A stretch of DNA of 64,000 bases, taken from the NCBI RefSeq assembly GCF_004363215.1, contig NZ_SNYS01000007.1:62001-126000 (forward strand), written 5' to 3'. Below are positions 43,388 to 51,923 of this stretch, piece by piece; positions within the stretch are counted from its first letter, which is position 1, and each line of letters starts with the position of its first letter. The notes beneath the pieces were generated by a model. That model saw nothing but the letters and a program-made list of their open reading frames with translations, made no database searches and was not told where the DNA came from. The DNA comes from Methanimicrococcus blatticola. GTDB lineage: Archaea > Halobacteriota > Methanosarcinia > Methanosarcinales > Methanosarcinaceae. Made by a program: the position numbers and the translations under genes.

Positions 43388-44272
43388 TTATTCCATAAAT
43401 TTTTTCTTATGTTTTGAATACAGCTCATGCACCATCCCATCCGACAAACCGATAATCGGCGCGTGAATGGTTTGGATATGACAGACATTTAAAATATGAC
43501 TGTAAATGTGACAGGCGTGAACGATAACATCGGCACGGTCCGGTTTTAATCCGAGTTCTGTTACGCGTTCTTCGACAGAATAATTGTGCAATAATTCATC
43601 AACGTCTTCGAGGTCGGTAATTTTCAAGGGTTCATTGTTGACTTTTCCGGCCAGCAGATACAAACTGCGGATGTTCCCACCGCTGCCGATGCCGATGACA
43701 TTGTTTCCGCGAACGGTTTTTCTCAACCATTTGTCCATTTCTTTTCGGGTTTCTTTCAAAACGAAGCCTTCTTTTAAACGAATACAGCCGACATTGAAGG
43801 ATTTGGATTTTCGAACACCGTTGCCGACGTAGGTGATTTCCGTACTGCCGCCGCCGACATCAATATAAAGATAAGAATAACGCGGGTCAAAGTTTTTCTC
43901 GATATGATTGGCATAAATCAGCTTCGCTTCCTTTTTGCCGTCAATGATTTTCAAATCAATTCCGGTTTTTTTCTTGATTTGTTTGGCAAGTTCTTTTCCG
44001 TTTTTCGCCTCGCGCAAAGCGGATGTTGCGCACGCCATCGTATCGGTGACATGGAACCCGTCAATAATTTCACGAAAGCCGCACATGGTTTTAATCAGCA
44101 TTTTCGCTTTATCATCTGAAATTTTTCCGCGTGAGAAAGCGTCTTCGCCTAAGCGGACCGGAACACGCAGCATTGTCATGCGCTCAAAAATAACTTCGTC
44201 CTCAACCGTGCGCACATCCGTCAACAACATGCGAATGGCATTCGATCCGACATCAATGGTTGCAAAAATCAT
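43388..44272 (-). CDS. Ppx/GppA-family phosphatase
   Basis: The 294-residue protein has the actin-like ATPase fold of exopolyphosphatases and guanosine pentaphosphatases: IDVGSNAIRMLL at residue 6, CATSALREAKNG near 86, and YIDVGGGSTEITYVGNG near 136 with GIGSGGNIRSLYLL near 193. It likely hydrolyses polyphosphate or a phosphorylated nucleotide. The C-terminal HD domain found in longer bacterial enzymes is absent, as in other short archaeal members. GGAAG lies 10 bases before its ATG. Confidence 0.9.
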   Translation of the reverse strand: MIFATIDVGSNAIRMLLTDVRTVEDEVIFERMTMLRVPVRLGEDAFSRGKISDDKAKMLIKTMCGFREIIDGFHVTDTMACATSALREAKNGKELAKQIKKKTGIDLKIIDGKKEAKLIYANHIEKNFDPRYSYLYIDVGGGSTEITYVGNGVRKSKSFNVGCIRLKEGFVLKETRKEMDKWLRKTVRGNNVIGIGSGGNIRSLYLLAGKVNNEPLKITDLEDVDELLHNYSVEERVTELGLKPDRADVIVHACHIYSHILNVCHIQTIHAPIIGLSDGMVHELYSKHKKKFME

Positions 44273-44511
44273 TTCATTCTTCCTTGATTAATGAAATGAA
44301 TGTTCTCTTTTTTAATCTTTTTTAATGTCCGCTTCAATAAATTTTATAAAAGGAAGCGCCTATCTATCAAGAATAATGTATGCTTTTTGTATACATTTCA
44401 TATACATTTTGTATTTTGGATACAGAATATTTGCATACAGAATGTATTTGCACACAGAATGAATTGTAAAAAACGTCTCAAAAACGTTACCCCATTAGGA
44501 GGTTTTAATTA

Positions 44512-45207
44512 ATGAGCTCAAATAACTATGCTCCGGACGCATCCGGAAATCAGTTTCTGTCAAAAGTCTATATGTGGATGTTTGTCGGAATGTTAATCAC
44601 GGCGGTCGTCTCATACGCAATTTACACGAGTCCGTCACTTCAGGCAATGTTTTTGCCGTACTACTTTATCTTATTAATTCTGGAACTGCTTGTTGTTATT
44701 ATTTTAAGCTGGAAAATCAAATCCATGTCGCCGGCAATGGCATCCGGAGCGTTTATAATTTATGCGCTGCTGAACGGAATTACCCTGACGGCGATTATAA
44801 TGTCCTACACAATTTCGTCCGTATTCATTGTCTTTGTTGTAACTGCCGGCATGTTTATCGGCATGAGTTTGGTCGGATTTTTCACAAAGAAAGATTTAAG
44901 CGGCATCGGACGCTTTGCAATTATGGCTTTAATCGGCATTATTCTTGCGATGATTTTGAACATGCTTTTGTATATGATTATGCCGAGCACGGCTGTTTGG
45001 ATTGATTTGGGCATCAGCATCATCGCTGTTTTAATCTTTGCCGCGTTAACCGCTTATGATACACAAAAAATAAAAGAAATGGGAAAATCCATCGAATACG
45101 GTGCGCCTTATTCACAGAATTTGGCAGTCATCTGCGCTTTGAATTTGTATTTAGATTTCATCAACCTGTTCCTTAATCTGCTTCGCATTTTCGGCGACAG
45201 GAGATAA
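44512..45207 (+). CDS. Bax inhibitor-1/YccA-family membrane protein
   Basis: The 231-residue protein has seven hydrophobic segments and matches the Bax inhibitor-1-like family (FLSKVYMWMFVGMLITAVVS at the start; FAALTAYDTQKIKEM near the end with the conserved Asp). Bacterial members can form Ca2+-leak channels or interact with membrane proteases; an archaeal role is not established. TAGGAGGTTT at 44498-44507 is a strong ribosome-binding site. The upstream region has repeated GTATACATTT / TACAGAAT phrases of unclear role. Confidence 0.9.
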   Translation: MSSNNYAPDASGNQFLSKVYMWMFVGMLITAVVSYAIYTSPSLQAMFLPYYFILLILELLVVIILSWKIKSMSPAMASGAFIIYALLNGITLTAIIMSYTISSVFIVFVVTAGMFIGMSLVGFFTKKDLSGIGRFAIMALIGIILAMILNMLLYMIMPSTAVWIDLGISIIAVLIFAALTAYDTQKIKEMGKSIEYGAPYSQNLAVICALNLYLDFINLFLNLLRIFGDRR

Positions 45208-45229
45208 AATATCGAGAATGTGAGTAATT

Positions 45230-45305
45230 GCATTCTTCTTTTTTCTTTTTTAAATTTCTTTTTTAAATTTCTTTTTTAAATTTTCTTTTTTATTTTCTTT
45301 TTTTA
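45230..45305 (+). terminator. T-rich tandem repeats before trmY
   Basis: TTTCTTTTTTAAA-like 14-bp units occur about four times between the Bax-inhibitor gene and trmY. U-rich composition fits a terminator for the upstream gene. Confidence 0.5.
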
Positions 45306-45350
45306 ATTTCGAACGGATACGGCTTTATATTTTCATTTCAGATTATCGCT

Positions 45351-45965
45351 ATGAAAGATTTCGTTATAATCGGAAACAAAGCTGTCAACGGCGGCAAAAT
45401 TTCTTTAAACGACCTCCCGGGATCTGCCGGAAGAATGGATGTTTTGTGCCGCTGCGTGACGTCCGCGCTTTTTATTTCATTTGGAATGAGACGCGACATT
45501 AATGTTTGGCTGATTTTAAAGGGCGAGCCCGGCCCGGATAAAATTGTTCGTTTTAACGGCGAAACTATGCGCTCGTTGAATCCGGATGAGAGAAGTTCGG
45601 GGTCGCTGATTCAAAAAGCCCTTTTGATTGACGCGTCCGAAATTGAAAAACAATCGACCCCGGGTGTTTTTGTCAGATACGGAAATTTAGCGCAGCTTTT
45701 GAATGAATTTTCAGAAGAAAAGCGGCCGCTGTTTTATTTGAAAGAAGATGGCGACGACGTGACAGAGATGATTCAAACGGAATCCGCCGCGCTTTTGGAA
45801 AACGGCGTTTATATTTTGGGCGATAATCAAGGCGTTTTTGAAGACGATGAAAAGATGATTGAAAACGCAGATGCATTAAAGATATCAGTCGGACCGATTT
45901 CACTGCTTTCAAGCCAATGTATTACGCTGATATTAAATGTGCTCGACAGGGCAACGAATAAATAA
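45351..45965 (+). CDS. trmY: tRNA pseudouridine-54 N1-methyltransferase TrmY
   Basis: The 204-residue protein matches the archaeal TrmY (formerly DUF358) SPOUT methyltransferase family: MKDFVIIGNKAVNGGKISLN, GRMDVLCRCVTSALFISFGM and the C-terminal knot segment with ILGDNQGV and ISVGPISLLSSQCITLILN. It methylates pseudouridine 54 in the T-loop of tRNA. The length is typical. A T-rich tract separates it from the preceding gene, and a small winged-helix gene follows 77 bp later. Confidence 0.92.
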   Translation: MKDFVIIGNKAVNGGKISLNDLPGSAGRMDVLCRCVTSALFISFGMRRDINVWLILKGEPGPDKIVRFNGETMRSLNPDERSSGSLIQKALLIDASEIEKQSTPGVFVRYGNLAQLLNEFSEEKRPLFYLKEDGDDVTEMIQTESAALLENGVYILGDNQGVFEDDEKMIENADALKISVGPISLLSSQCITLILNVLDRATNK

Positions 45966-46041
45966 ATATAAAAACAAAAGAAGAATAGTAAGAAAGAGCA
46001 AAAATTGTTCGTTTCAACATACACCATGAGGAGAAAATAAA

Positions 46042-46221
46042 ATGACCCCTGAAGAAGAAAAAGTTCTGACTGCAATGAAATCTATCGGAAAACCGCTCAG
46101 ACCGGGCGACGTCGCCGTTGCAACGGGTATTGACAGCAAAGAAGTCAGCAAAATCATTGCTTCATTAAAGGACCAAGGCCTTGTCGACTCCCCGAAAAGA
46201 TGCTATTACGCCCCGAAATGA
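46042..46221 (+). CDS. Small winged-helix transcription regulator
   Basis: The 59-residue protein (MTPEEEKVLTAMKSIGKPLR...) is a single winged helix-turn-helix of the type with PGDVAVATGIDSKEVSKIIA as the recognition region. It is short for a complete regulator but matches small archaeal wHTH proteins, which act alone or as dimers. GAGGAG at 46028-46033 supports the ATG at 46042. Its target is unknown. Confidence 0.8.
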   Translation: MTPEEEKVLTAMKSIGKPLRPGDVAVATGIDSKEVSKIIASLKDQGLVDSPKRCYYAPK

Positions 46222-46473
46222 TTGAATCCTCAATCATTTTTCTATTTTCTTATATTTTTCTCATTTTCTTTTTACGTCGACCCGCTCCATTTTTCTGTTT
46301 TTTCGCGCTGGTTCACCCGCCCTTATCTTTTATATATCAGATGACTTATTCTATGAACAAGAAATCAATTGAAAGTGTGCTTACAAGAAGCCGGTTTCAA
46401 TAACAAGCAATATTTTTTCAAATTATTTTTGATTAATTGAAGAATTATTTTAATTTGTTTTTGGAGAGAAAGT

Positions 46474-47670
46474 ATGGCAGAAAAAGGCGTCGGCAATTTT
46501 TTAAGAAGAACATTTGCACTCAAAAAGAATGAAGAAGAAACAAAAGTCGAAAAGAAAACGCCGGCGCGAAGAACGCCTGCCAAATCAGCCGCAAAACCGG
46601 CAACCCGATCGACAGCAAAAACAACAACCAAATCGGCAGCGAAAACAGCAGCCAAGCCGGCAGCAAAAACAGCAGCCAAATCGGCGACAAAAACAGCAGC
46701 CAAACCGGCAGCGAAAACAACAGCCAAACCGGCAGCGAAAACAGCAACCAAGCCGGCGGCAAAAACACCCGCCCGACCTGCAACGAAAGCCGCACCTGCA
46801 AGACCCGCCGCTGCGCCTTCAACGCCGACTGCCGCGCCGAAAACAAAAACGCCTGTCGAATTATCAAAAACGATGACAAAAGCCGACAATGTCCGTCTTT
46901 ATATTTATCAGAATTATTTTAAGCCGGCCAAATTAAAAGGACAGAATAAAATTACATTGATTGCCGGCGATATTCATACCGATATGGGTTTAAAGTCGGA
47001 AATGCCGACCGTCACTTCAGCCATGAAAACGCGAATCGATCGGCTATATGACGTGGAAATTTTAGAAGTCAAGCCGCCGAACGGCGCAAATTCCAAATTG
47101 ACCGTCAGATATGATTTGAAAAATTTATACATGGAAGAAGAATCGATCAAGCCGGTTACTGAGAAAATCGAAAAGCTCGGAACGGAAACGGCGAGAAAAA
47201 CCGTTTCAACAAAGACAGCTGATTCCGAAAGCAGTTATTTGATTTTAAAAGAATTGGAAGAAAAGCTGCGCTTGTTTGTTTCTGACCGCGTTGAAGCGCG
47301 TTTCGGAAAAGAATGGTGGAAAGGCACCGACATGAGTTTTTTGGCAGACCGCTGGAATGAACGCAGAATCATGAATGACCGCACGAATCCGGATAAAAAA
47401 AGAAACACCAACGAACCGCTGATTAATTACGCCGGTTTCAGCGACTACCGCAGAATCATCAACAATCCGTTTGCATGGGACGCTTTTGAAGAATATTTCC
47501 CTGACCGCGGATGGATTATTCAGCGTTTGAAAGAATTGGATCCGATCAGAAACGCGATTATGCACCACACGCCGCTTGAAGAGGATGATTATATCCGCCT
47601 CAGTTTGTATTCCAGAGATATTTTAAAAATTATTGACAAGCCCGCCGGAAAAGGAAAATCCGCGAAATAA
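46474..47670 (+). CDS. HEPN-domain protein with histone H1-like Lys/Ala tail
   Basis: The 398-residue protein has a Lys/Ala/Pro/Thr repeat region (about 31-128, units such as AAKPAAKT) like the tail of histone H1. A compact helical section (about 136-215, NVRLYIYQNYFKPAKLKGQ then GDIHTDMGLKSEMPTVTSAM) is probably a winged helix. Residues 254-388 form a Swt1-C-like HEPN domain with the R-x4-H motif (RNAIMH, Arg359 and His364). HEPN domains often cut RNA or partner toxins. The tail would bind nucleic acid. No obvious antitoxin gene is adjacent. The exact function is unknown. Confidence 0.75.
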   Translation: MAEKGVGNFLRRTFALKKNEEETKVEKKTPARRTPAKSAAKPATRSTAKTTTKSAAKTAAKPAAKTAAKSATKTAAKPAAKTTAKPAAKTATKPAAKTPARPATKAAPARPAAAPSTPTAAPKTKTPVELSKTMTKADNVRLYIYQNYFKPAKLKGQNKITLIAGDIHTDMGLKSEMPTVTSAMKTRIDRLYDVEILEVKPPNGANSKLTVRYDLKNLYMEEESIKPVTEKIEKLGTETARKTVSTKTADSESSYLILKELEEKLRLFVSDRVEARFGKEWWKGTDMSFLADRWNERRIMNDRTNPDKKRNTNEPLINYAGFSDYRRIINNPFAWDAFEEYFPDRGWIIQRLKELDPIRNAIMHHTPLEEDDYIRLSLYSRDILKIIDKPAGKGKSAK

Positions 47671-47695
47671 AAACGAAAATAAAAGGAGAGGGAAA

Positions 47696-48310
47696 ATGCC
47701 GAAAGGAAAAATCAAAAACAGAGATAAGCTCAGTCAAACCGACAAAGAAAATGTCACGGTTTTGCTTCAGACAGCCAAAGAAGCCGGAGCGATTGAAGCA
47801 CTTTATATTGACTGCGAAGATGTGGTCGTTGACGACCGTGTCCGCCTGAAATGTTTTGTCCCCCTCTGCCGTCACTACGGCGATTTGGTGTGTCCGCCGA
47901 ATGTGCCGACACCGGACGAATTCAGAAAATATTTGAAGCTTTACAGATTTGCGCTTTTGGTTTCAACCCAATATGACAATCCGCCGAAACCGGCATCGTT
48001 GGCAGATTCCGAAGACGTTTCCAATGAAATCCGCAAAAAATCGAAAGATTTATCCGACATTTTACTTCGCTTGGAAGGCGTTTCCCTTCAAAAAGGATAC
48101 AGATTCGCGGCCGGATTTACCGGCGGCAGCTGTCATTATTGCGATTCCTGCGTCAAAACAGGCGGCGAATGTAAAACACCGTATCGGGCACGACCCTCTA
48201 TGGAAGCCGTCGGCGTTGACGTTGTCGGAACGCTTCAAAAAGTAGACATGGCACTCGAATTTCCCGTCAGCGATAAAGTAAAATGGTGGGGACTTTTGTT
48301 GGTGGATTAA
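47696..48310 (+). CDS. DUF2284 predicted metal-binding protein
   Basis: The 204-residue protein belongs to the DUF2284 family, found widely in anaerobes. It has cysteine groups at KCFVPLC, LVCPPN and GSCHYCDSCVKTGGEC, and ends with RPSMEAVGVDVVGTLQKVDM. These suggest an iron-sulfur or zinc site. The ATG at 47696 follows GGAG (47685-47688), 26 bp past the HEPN gene, so the two might be cotranscribed. A specific function is not known. Confidence 0.85.
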   Translation: MPKGKIKNRDKLSQTDKENVTVLLQTAKEAGAIEALYIDCEDVVVDDRVRLKCFVPLCRHYGDLVCPPNVPTPDEFRKYLKLYRFALLVSTQYDNPPKPASLADSEDVSNEIRKKSKDLSDILLRLEGVSLQKGYRFAAGFTGGSCHYCDSCVKTGGECKTPYRARPSMEAVGVDVVGTLQKVDMALEFPVSDKVKWWGLLLVD

Positions 48311-48395
48311 AATCCCCTTTTTTCTTAATTTGTATTCTTAATTTGTATTTTTACGTTGTAATTTCTGTATGTTATTCTTTTTTTGATTTTCTTGT

Positions 48396-49430
48396 TCAAT
48401 CCTGAACCGTAAAATCATCAAAATCTTCAGCGAATTCACCTTCTTCGAAATCATCTGTCGTCATCATTTCGGCTTCCGCCATATCTTCTGCCGTCGTCAA
48501 ATCTTCGATGCCGGGCTCGTTTGTGATATCGCCTTCGAAAGTCGTGTTTTCTAAAATATCTTTTAAAATTTCATCAACATCGCTTTCAACCATGTATTTT
48601 TTTGAGAAATGGTTGGTCACATTTTCGATATCGCGGCGCAGTAATTCTTCGGCGTGCGGGTGATCTTTTGTGATATATTGCGGCCAGTCGATGAGCTGAA
48701 CGCCTTCGTCCGATACGAAAATATTGTATTCGCTGAGGTCGTTGTGAATGATTCCTTTGGAATAAACCAAACGGATTTGTTTGAGAATCTCATCCAAATA
48801 CCATTCGGGATCAAGGACTTTTGTTTTGGACAGTTCGCTGCCTTTGGCAACTTCCATGATAATTGTGTGACGGTTTTGATCAATCGGTTTGGGAATTGAA
48901 ATATCCGGATACAGATTTTTCATGATCGTAAATTCGCGCTTTGCGGCCAAGCGGGCGGCGTAAATCCATGAAAAATGCTCTTTGCCAACCAAATGCTCGC
49001 GCGTTCTTTTGACCTGCTTGAAGCTGGTTCTCCCTTCGCGGTGTAATTTGAGAATCAAAACTTCGGGCTCGGCGATTTCAATTTCAGGCTCTTTGAGAAC
49101 TTCAACGACAACGGATTCTTTGCCGACGCCGATTTCACTGCCGACGGCAGCAATTGTTTTGCGCTGAACATAAGTATGAAGTGCGAGCGCGTCATACGCT
49201 TCAAAATAAATTTTATAGCCTTCATACGGATCAAGCGTTCCGATCACCATTTTTTTGCGGCGCAGACGCTCTAAATGAAAAGCCAATTTCTCGGTGGGAA
49301 GCCCGACATATTTCTTCAGTTCGGGAACGGGAACCCATTCATAATTTTTCATTTCGATTTCAATACCCGTTAAAATACGAAAATCGCGAGGAGATAAATC
49401 TTTGAAATTTCTCAGTGTATCATCAAACAT
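48396..49430 (-). CDS. rio2: RIO2-family serine/threonine protein kinase
   Basis: The 344-residue kinase has an N-terminal winged helix (about 1-85) and an atypical RIO kinase domain. Recognisable parts are GVGKESVVVEVL near 100, IIHNDLSEYNIFV with the catalytic Asp near 230, and LIDWPQYIT with the metal-binding Asp near 246. Rio2 acts in maturation of the small ribosomal subunit. The C-terminal 60 residues are strongly acidic. A stretch of T before the start (minus strand) and T-rich downstream sequence fit archaeal expression signals. Confidence 0.95.
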   Translation of the reverse strand: MFDDTLRNFKDLSPRDFRILTGIEIEMKNYEWVPVPELKKYVGLPTEKLAFHLERLRRKKMVIGTLDPYEGYKIYFEAYDALALHTYVQRKTIAAVGSEIGVGKESVVVEVLKEPEIEIAEPEVLILKLHREGRTSFKQVKRTREHLVGKEHFSWIYAARLAAKREFTIMKNLYPDISIPKPIDQNRHTIIMEVAKGSELSKTKVLDPEWYLDEILKQIRLVYSKGIIHNDLSEYNIFVSDEGVQLIDWPQYITKDHPHAEELLRRDIENVTNHFSKKYMVESDVDEILKDILENTTFEGDITNEPGIEDLTTAEDMAEAEMMTTDDFEEGEFAEDFDDFTVQD

Positions 49431-49572
49431 TGAACGAAGATAAGCGGTTCGAATATTAAATTGTTTTATTCTTTTTTCATTTGAAACTCTTTTTTATTTT
49501 TTATTATTGATTTTTTATTTTCGTACTTCAACCCCCGAAAAACTCATATGAAAACGAATCATTTTCAGTTTC

Positions 49573-50142
49573 ATGAGAGTTAACTGCGAAAAAGAAGCCG
49601 TCAATCAAATGGCTTTAGAAATTCTTGCCGCCGCGCGAACAGCACCGAAAGCAAAAGGCTTTGACAATATTGTGACTTACCTGTTAGAGGAAGAAGATGT
49701 TGAAAAAGTTGCAACTGCCATGGAAAATCTGGCCGAAAAGCTCGGCGCATTTTTAATCCGCGACGCTGAGAATATAAGAAATTCGGATGCCGTCATCATG
49801 ATCGGATTAAAAGAAACCCGCCCGATCGGCCTCAACTGCGGTGCCTGCGGTTTTGAAACTTGCGCTGATTTTAAAAATGCGGAAAAAACGAAAGAAACGC
49901 CGTTTAACGGTCCGATTTGTTCCGTCAAATCCGTTGATTTGGGAATTGCGCTCGGATCAGCCGCCGCCAAAGCCAAAGACATGTGTTTGGACAACAGAAT
50001 CATGTATTCCGCCGGCGCTGCCGCCTGCAAAACCGGAATGATTGACGCAGAATGCGCGTACGCGATTCCGCTTTCCATGTCCGGCAAAAGCATTTATTTT
50101 GACAGAGCGGAAATGGCTGCCGCGAAACAGATGAAAAAATAA
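49573..50142 (+). CDS. DUF2148 ferredoxin-domain protein
   Basis: The 189-residue protein has the DUF2148 pattern of methanogens and anaerobic bacteria: LGAFLIRDAENIRNSDAVI near residue 57, NCGACGFETCADF near 88 and GPICSVKSVDLGIALGSAA near 117. Further cysteines sit in DMCLDN and AACKTGM. The cysteines suggest an iron-sulfur cluster. The role is unknown. Confidence 0.88.
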   Translation: MRVNCEKEAVNQMALEILAAARTAPKAKGFDNIVTYLLEEEDVEKVATAMENLAEKLGAFLIRDAENIRNSDAVIMIGLKETRPIGLNCGACGFETCADFKNAEKTKETPFNGPICSVKSVDLGIALGSAAAKAKDMCLDNRIMYSAGAAACKTGMIDAECAYAIPLSMSGKSIYFDRAEMAAAKQMKK

Positions 50143-50202
50143 ATAATTGTTTAAAAAACAGAAAGCAATACATCAATTTAAAATCAAATTAAATTAAAAC
50201 CC

Positions 50203-50265
50203 GAACGCCCGATAAAACCCAAAAATAAAATGATCGACTTTATTTTAAAGGTTTAATCGGCGTTC
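50203..50265. repeat. R1-type long palindrome, third copy
   Basis: GAACGCCCGATAAAACCC ... GGTTTAATCGGCGTTC is a 63-nt palindrome matching those at 8316-8376 and 8699-8759. It lies directly before R2 copy B. The 614-bp interval 50143-50756 contains these two repeats and no gene. Confidence 0.85.
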
Positions 50266-50312
50266 GTTTTTTCATAAATTAAGAAAAACGGATGTATGAT
50301 TAAAAAATAACT

Positions 50313-50587
50313 AAAACCCGAAACATCCGCCCGCTAATTTTCGATTCTGAACGAAGCGAAGCGGAGTGAGGAATCGGAAATTTGCGGATTCGTACCACGC
50401 CGATACAGCAAAAACAAAAAGCTTCTTTTTAAGTCAAATTTATTCACAGGTACGTTCTTTGCCGCATGCATCTGCTCTTTTTTATCACATCCGTTCGCTT
50501 GCGCGAACGTGACTGCCGCTGCCGAAAAACTGACCGAAAAGCCGGCGGTATTCTGCCGCCAAAGCCAGCCGCCGCGCGAGCTGCACC
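50313..50587. repeat. Dispersed repeat family R2, copy B
   Basis: This copy has the conserved order hairpin 1 (AATTTTCGATTC at 50336-50347 with GAATCGGAAATT at 50371-50382), GCGGATTCGTACCACGCCGA, TGCATCTGCTCTTTTTTATC, and hairpin 2 (CGTTCGC/GCGAACG, 50492-50509). It ends GCCGCGCGAGCTGCACCA and has no minisatellite. Between hairpin 2 and the end is a different G/C-rich stretch. The changed hairpin-1 stem keeps pairing. Confidence 0.88.
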
Positions 50588-50756
50588 ATTTTACATAAAA
50601 TACACAAAATCGGAAATACCATTTTTCGTAAATGTTAAAGAAAAACAAAAGGGGAAATCAAAAAAAAAACAAAAAAGAAAACAAAAATAATAAAAAAAAT
50701 GCGGAAAACTCCGCATTGTTTTAAATTTGCATTCATTTTGAAAAATTAAATTTAAA

Positions 50757-51923
50757 TTAATCTTCAAGAGAATCTTTAATTTTCTTAAAGAAGCCGCCTT
50801 TCTCTTTTTTCTCTTTCTTTTTTGCGCCGGCTTTTGTGGTTGCTTCAAAACCGGAAGATTTGGCGAAATCCTCAAGCATCTTGCGCTGTTCCGGATTCAA
50901 CTTGTCCGGCGTAATCAAATTGACCGTCACATATTGGTCGCCGACGGATTTGCTGTTCACGTGCGGGAAACCCTTTCCTTTCAACCGGAAAGTGCTGCCG
51001 TTTTGCGTTCCTTCAGGAACCGTCATCGTGACGTCGCCGCCAAGTGTTCTGACTGTAATCTCCGTTCCGAGCGCTGCCTGAATAAAGTTCAAATCGACAT
51101 TGACATAAACGTCATCGCCTTCCCGAACGAAGTAGTTGTCGGGCGTGACGCGGACAATCACGTACAAGTCGCCTGCGGGAGCACCGGGATCACCGACATT
51201 GCCGTCACCGGGATAGCGCAAACGCATACCGTTTGGAGCGCCGGCCGGAACCGCGACAGACATTTTCTTTGTCGAGCGCACTTTCCCCTTGCCGGAACAT
51301 TTCGGACACGGCGTTTCGATCATTTGACCGTTGCCATGGCAAGTCGGGCAAGTGGATTGAGAAATCATATTGCCGAAAGGCGTTTGAATTGTTCTTGAAA
51401 CGGATCCGATACCGCGGCATTCAGGACATGTTTTTGCAATCGTTCCGGGCTTGGCACCGGTTCCCGAACATTTGTCACACATAATGATTTTCGGAACTTC
51501 AATTTCAACCGTCTTTCCTTTGTAAGCTTCTTCCAATGTCAAACGAAGCTCATATTGCAAATCGGCGCCGCGCTGAGGACCGCGTGAACGTGTTCCGCCG
51601 AATCCTCCGCCGAAAATATTGCCGAAAATATCACCGAAAATGTCACCGAAATCACTGAAATCAGCGCCGCGGAAAATATCTTCTTCTGAGTAGCGGCTGT
51701 CAAATCCGGCATGACCGAACTTATCATAAGAAGCGCGTTTTTCAGAATCCGATAAAACAGCATAAGCTTCAGAAATTTCCTTAAATTTTTCCTCCGCTTC
51801 GGGAGAATCATTCTTATCGGGATGGTATTTCATCGCAAGCTTACGATAACTCTTTTTAATCTCGTCGTCGGATGCGCCTTTTTGTACGCCGAGAATATCA
51901 TAATAATCTTTCTTTGTTGTCAT
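50757..51923 (-). CDS. dnaJ: Chaperone protein DnaJ
   Basis: The 388-residue type I co-chaperone starts [20 protein letters not shown] with the J-domain HPD (YHPDKND). A G/F-rich segment follows, then four zinc motifs ([32 protein letters not shown]) and the C-terminal substrate-binding domains. It delivers substrates to DnaK and stimulates its ATPase. The upstream 39-codon extension in the same frame is not part of the family and was rejected. The gene lies after dnaK in the same direction, but a 990-bp gap separates them. Confidence 0.96.
   Translation of the reverse strand: MTTKKDYYDILGVQKGASDDEIKKSYRKLAMKYHPDKNDSPEAEEKFKEISEAYAVLSDSEKRASYDKFGHAGFDSRYSEEDIFRGADFSDFGDIFGDIFGNIFGGGFGGTRSRGPQRGADLQYELRLTLEEAYKGKTVEIEVPKIIMCDKCSGTGAKPGTIAKTCPECRGIGSVSRTIQTPFGNMISQSTCPTCHGNGQMIETPCPKCSGKGKVRSTKKMSVAVPAGAPNGMRLRYPGDGNVGDPGAPAGDLYVIVRVTPDNYFVREGDDVYVNVDLNFIQAALGTEITVRTLGGDVTMTVPEGTQNGSTFRLKGKGFPHVNSKSVGDQYVTVNLITPDKLNPEQRKMLEDFAKSSGFEATTKAGAKKKEKKEKGGFFKKIKDSLED

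Noticed and set aside
42844-43417. Plus-strand ORFs with repeated Cys/Arg/Leu-rich peptide across the 25-bp array
   Set aside because: The 25-bp unit is not a multiple of three and the frames are only open by chance; the DNA is a minisatellite within repeat R2.
46365-46889. 174-residue minus-strand ORF rich in Ala/Val/Phe opposite the HEPN gene
   Set aside because: It is a mirror of the Lys/Ala repeat codons of the real plus-strand gene; the plus-strand product has conserved domains downstream in the same frame.
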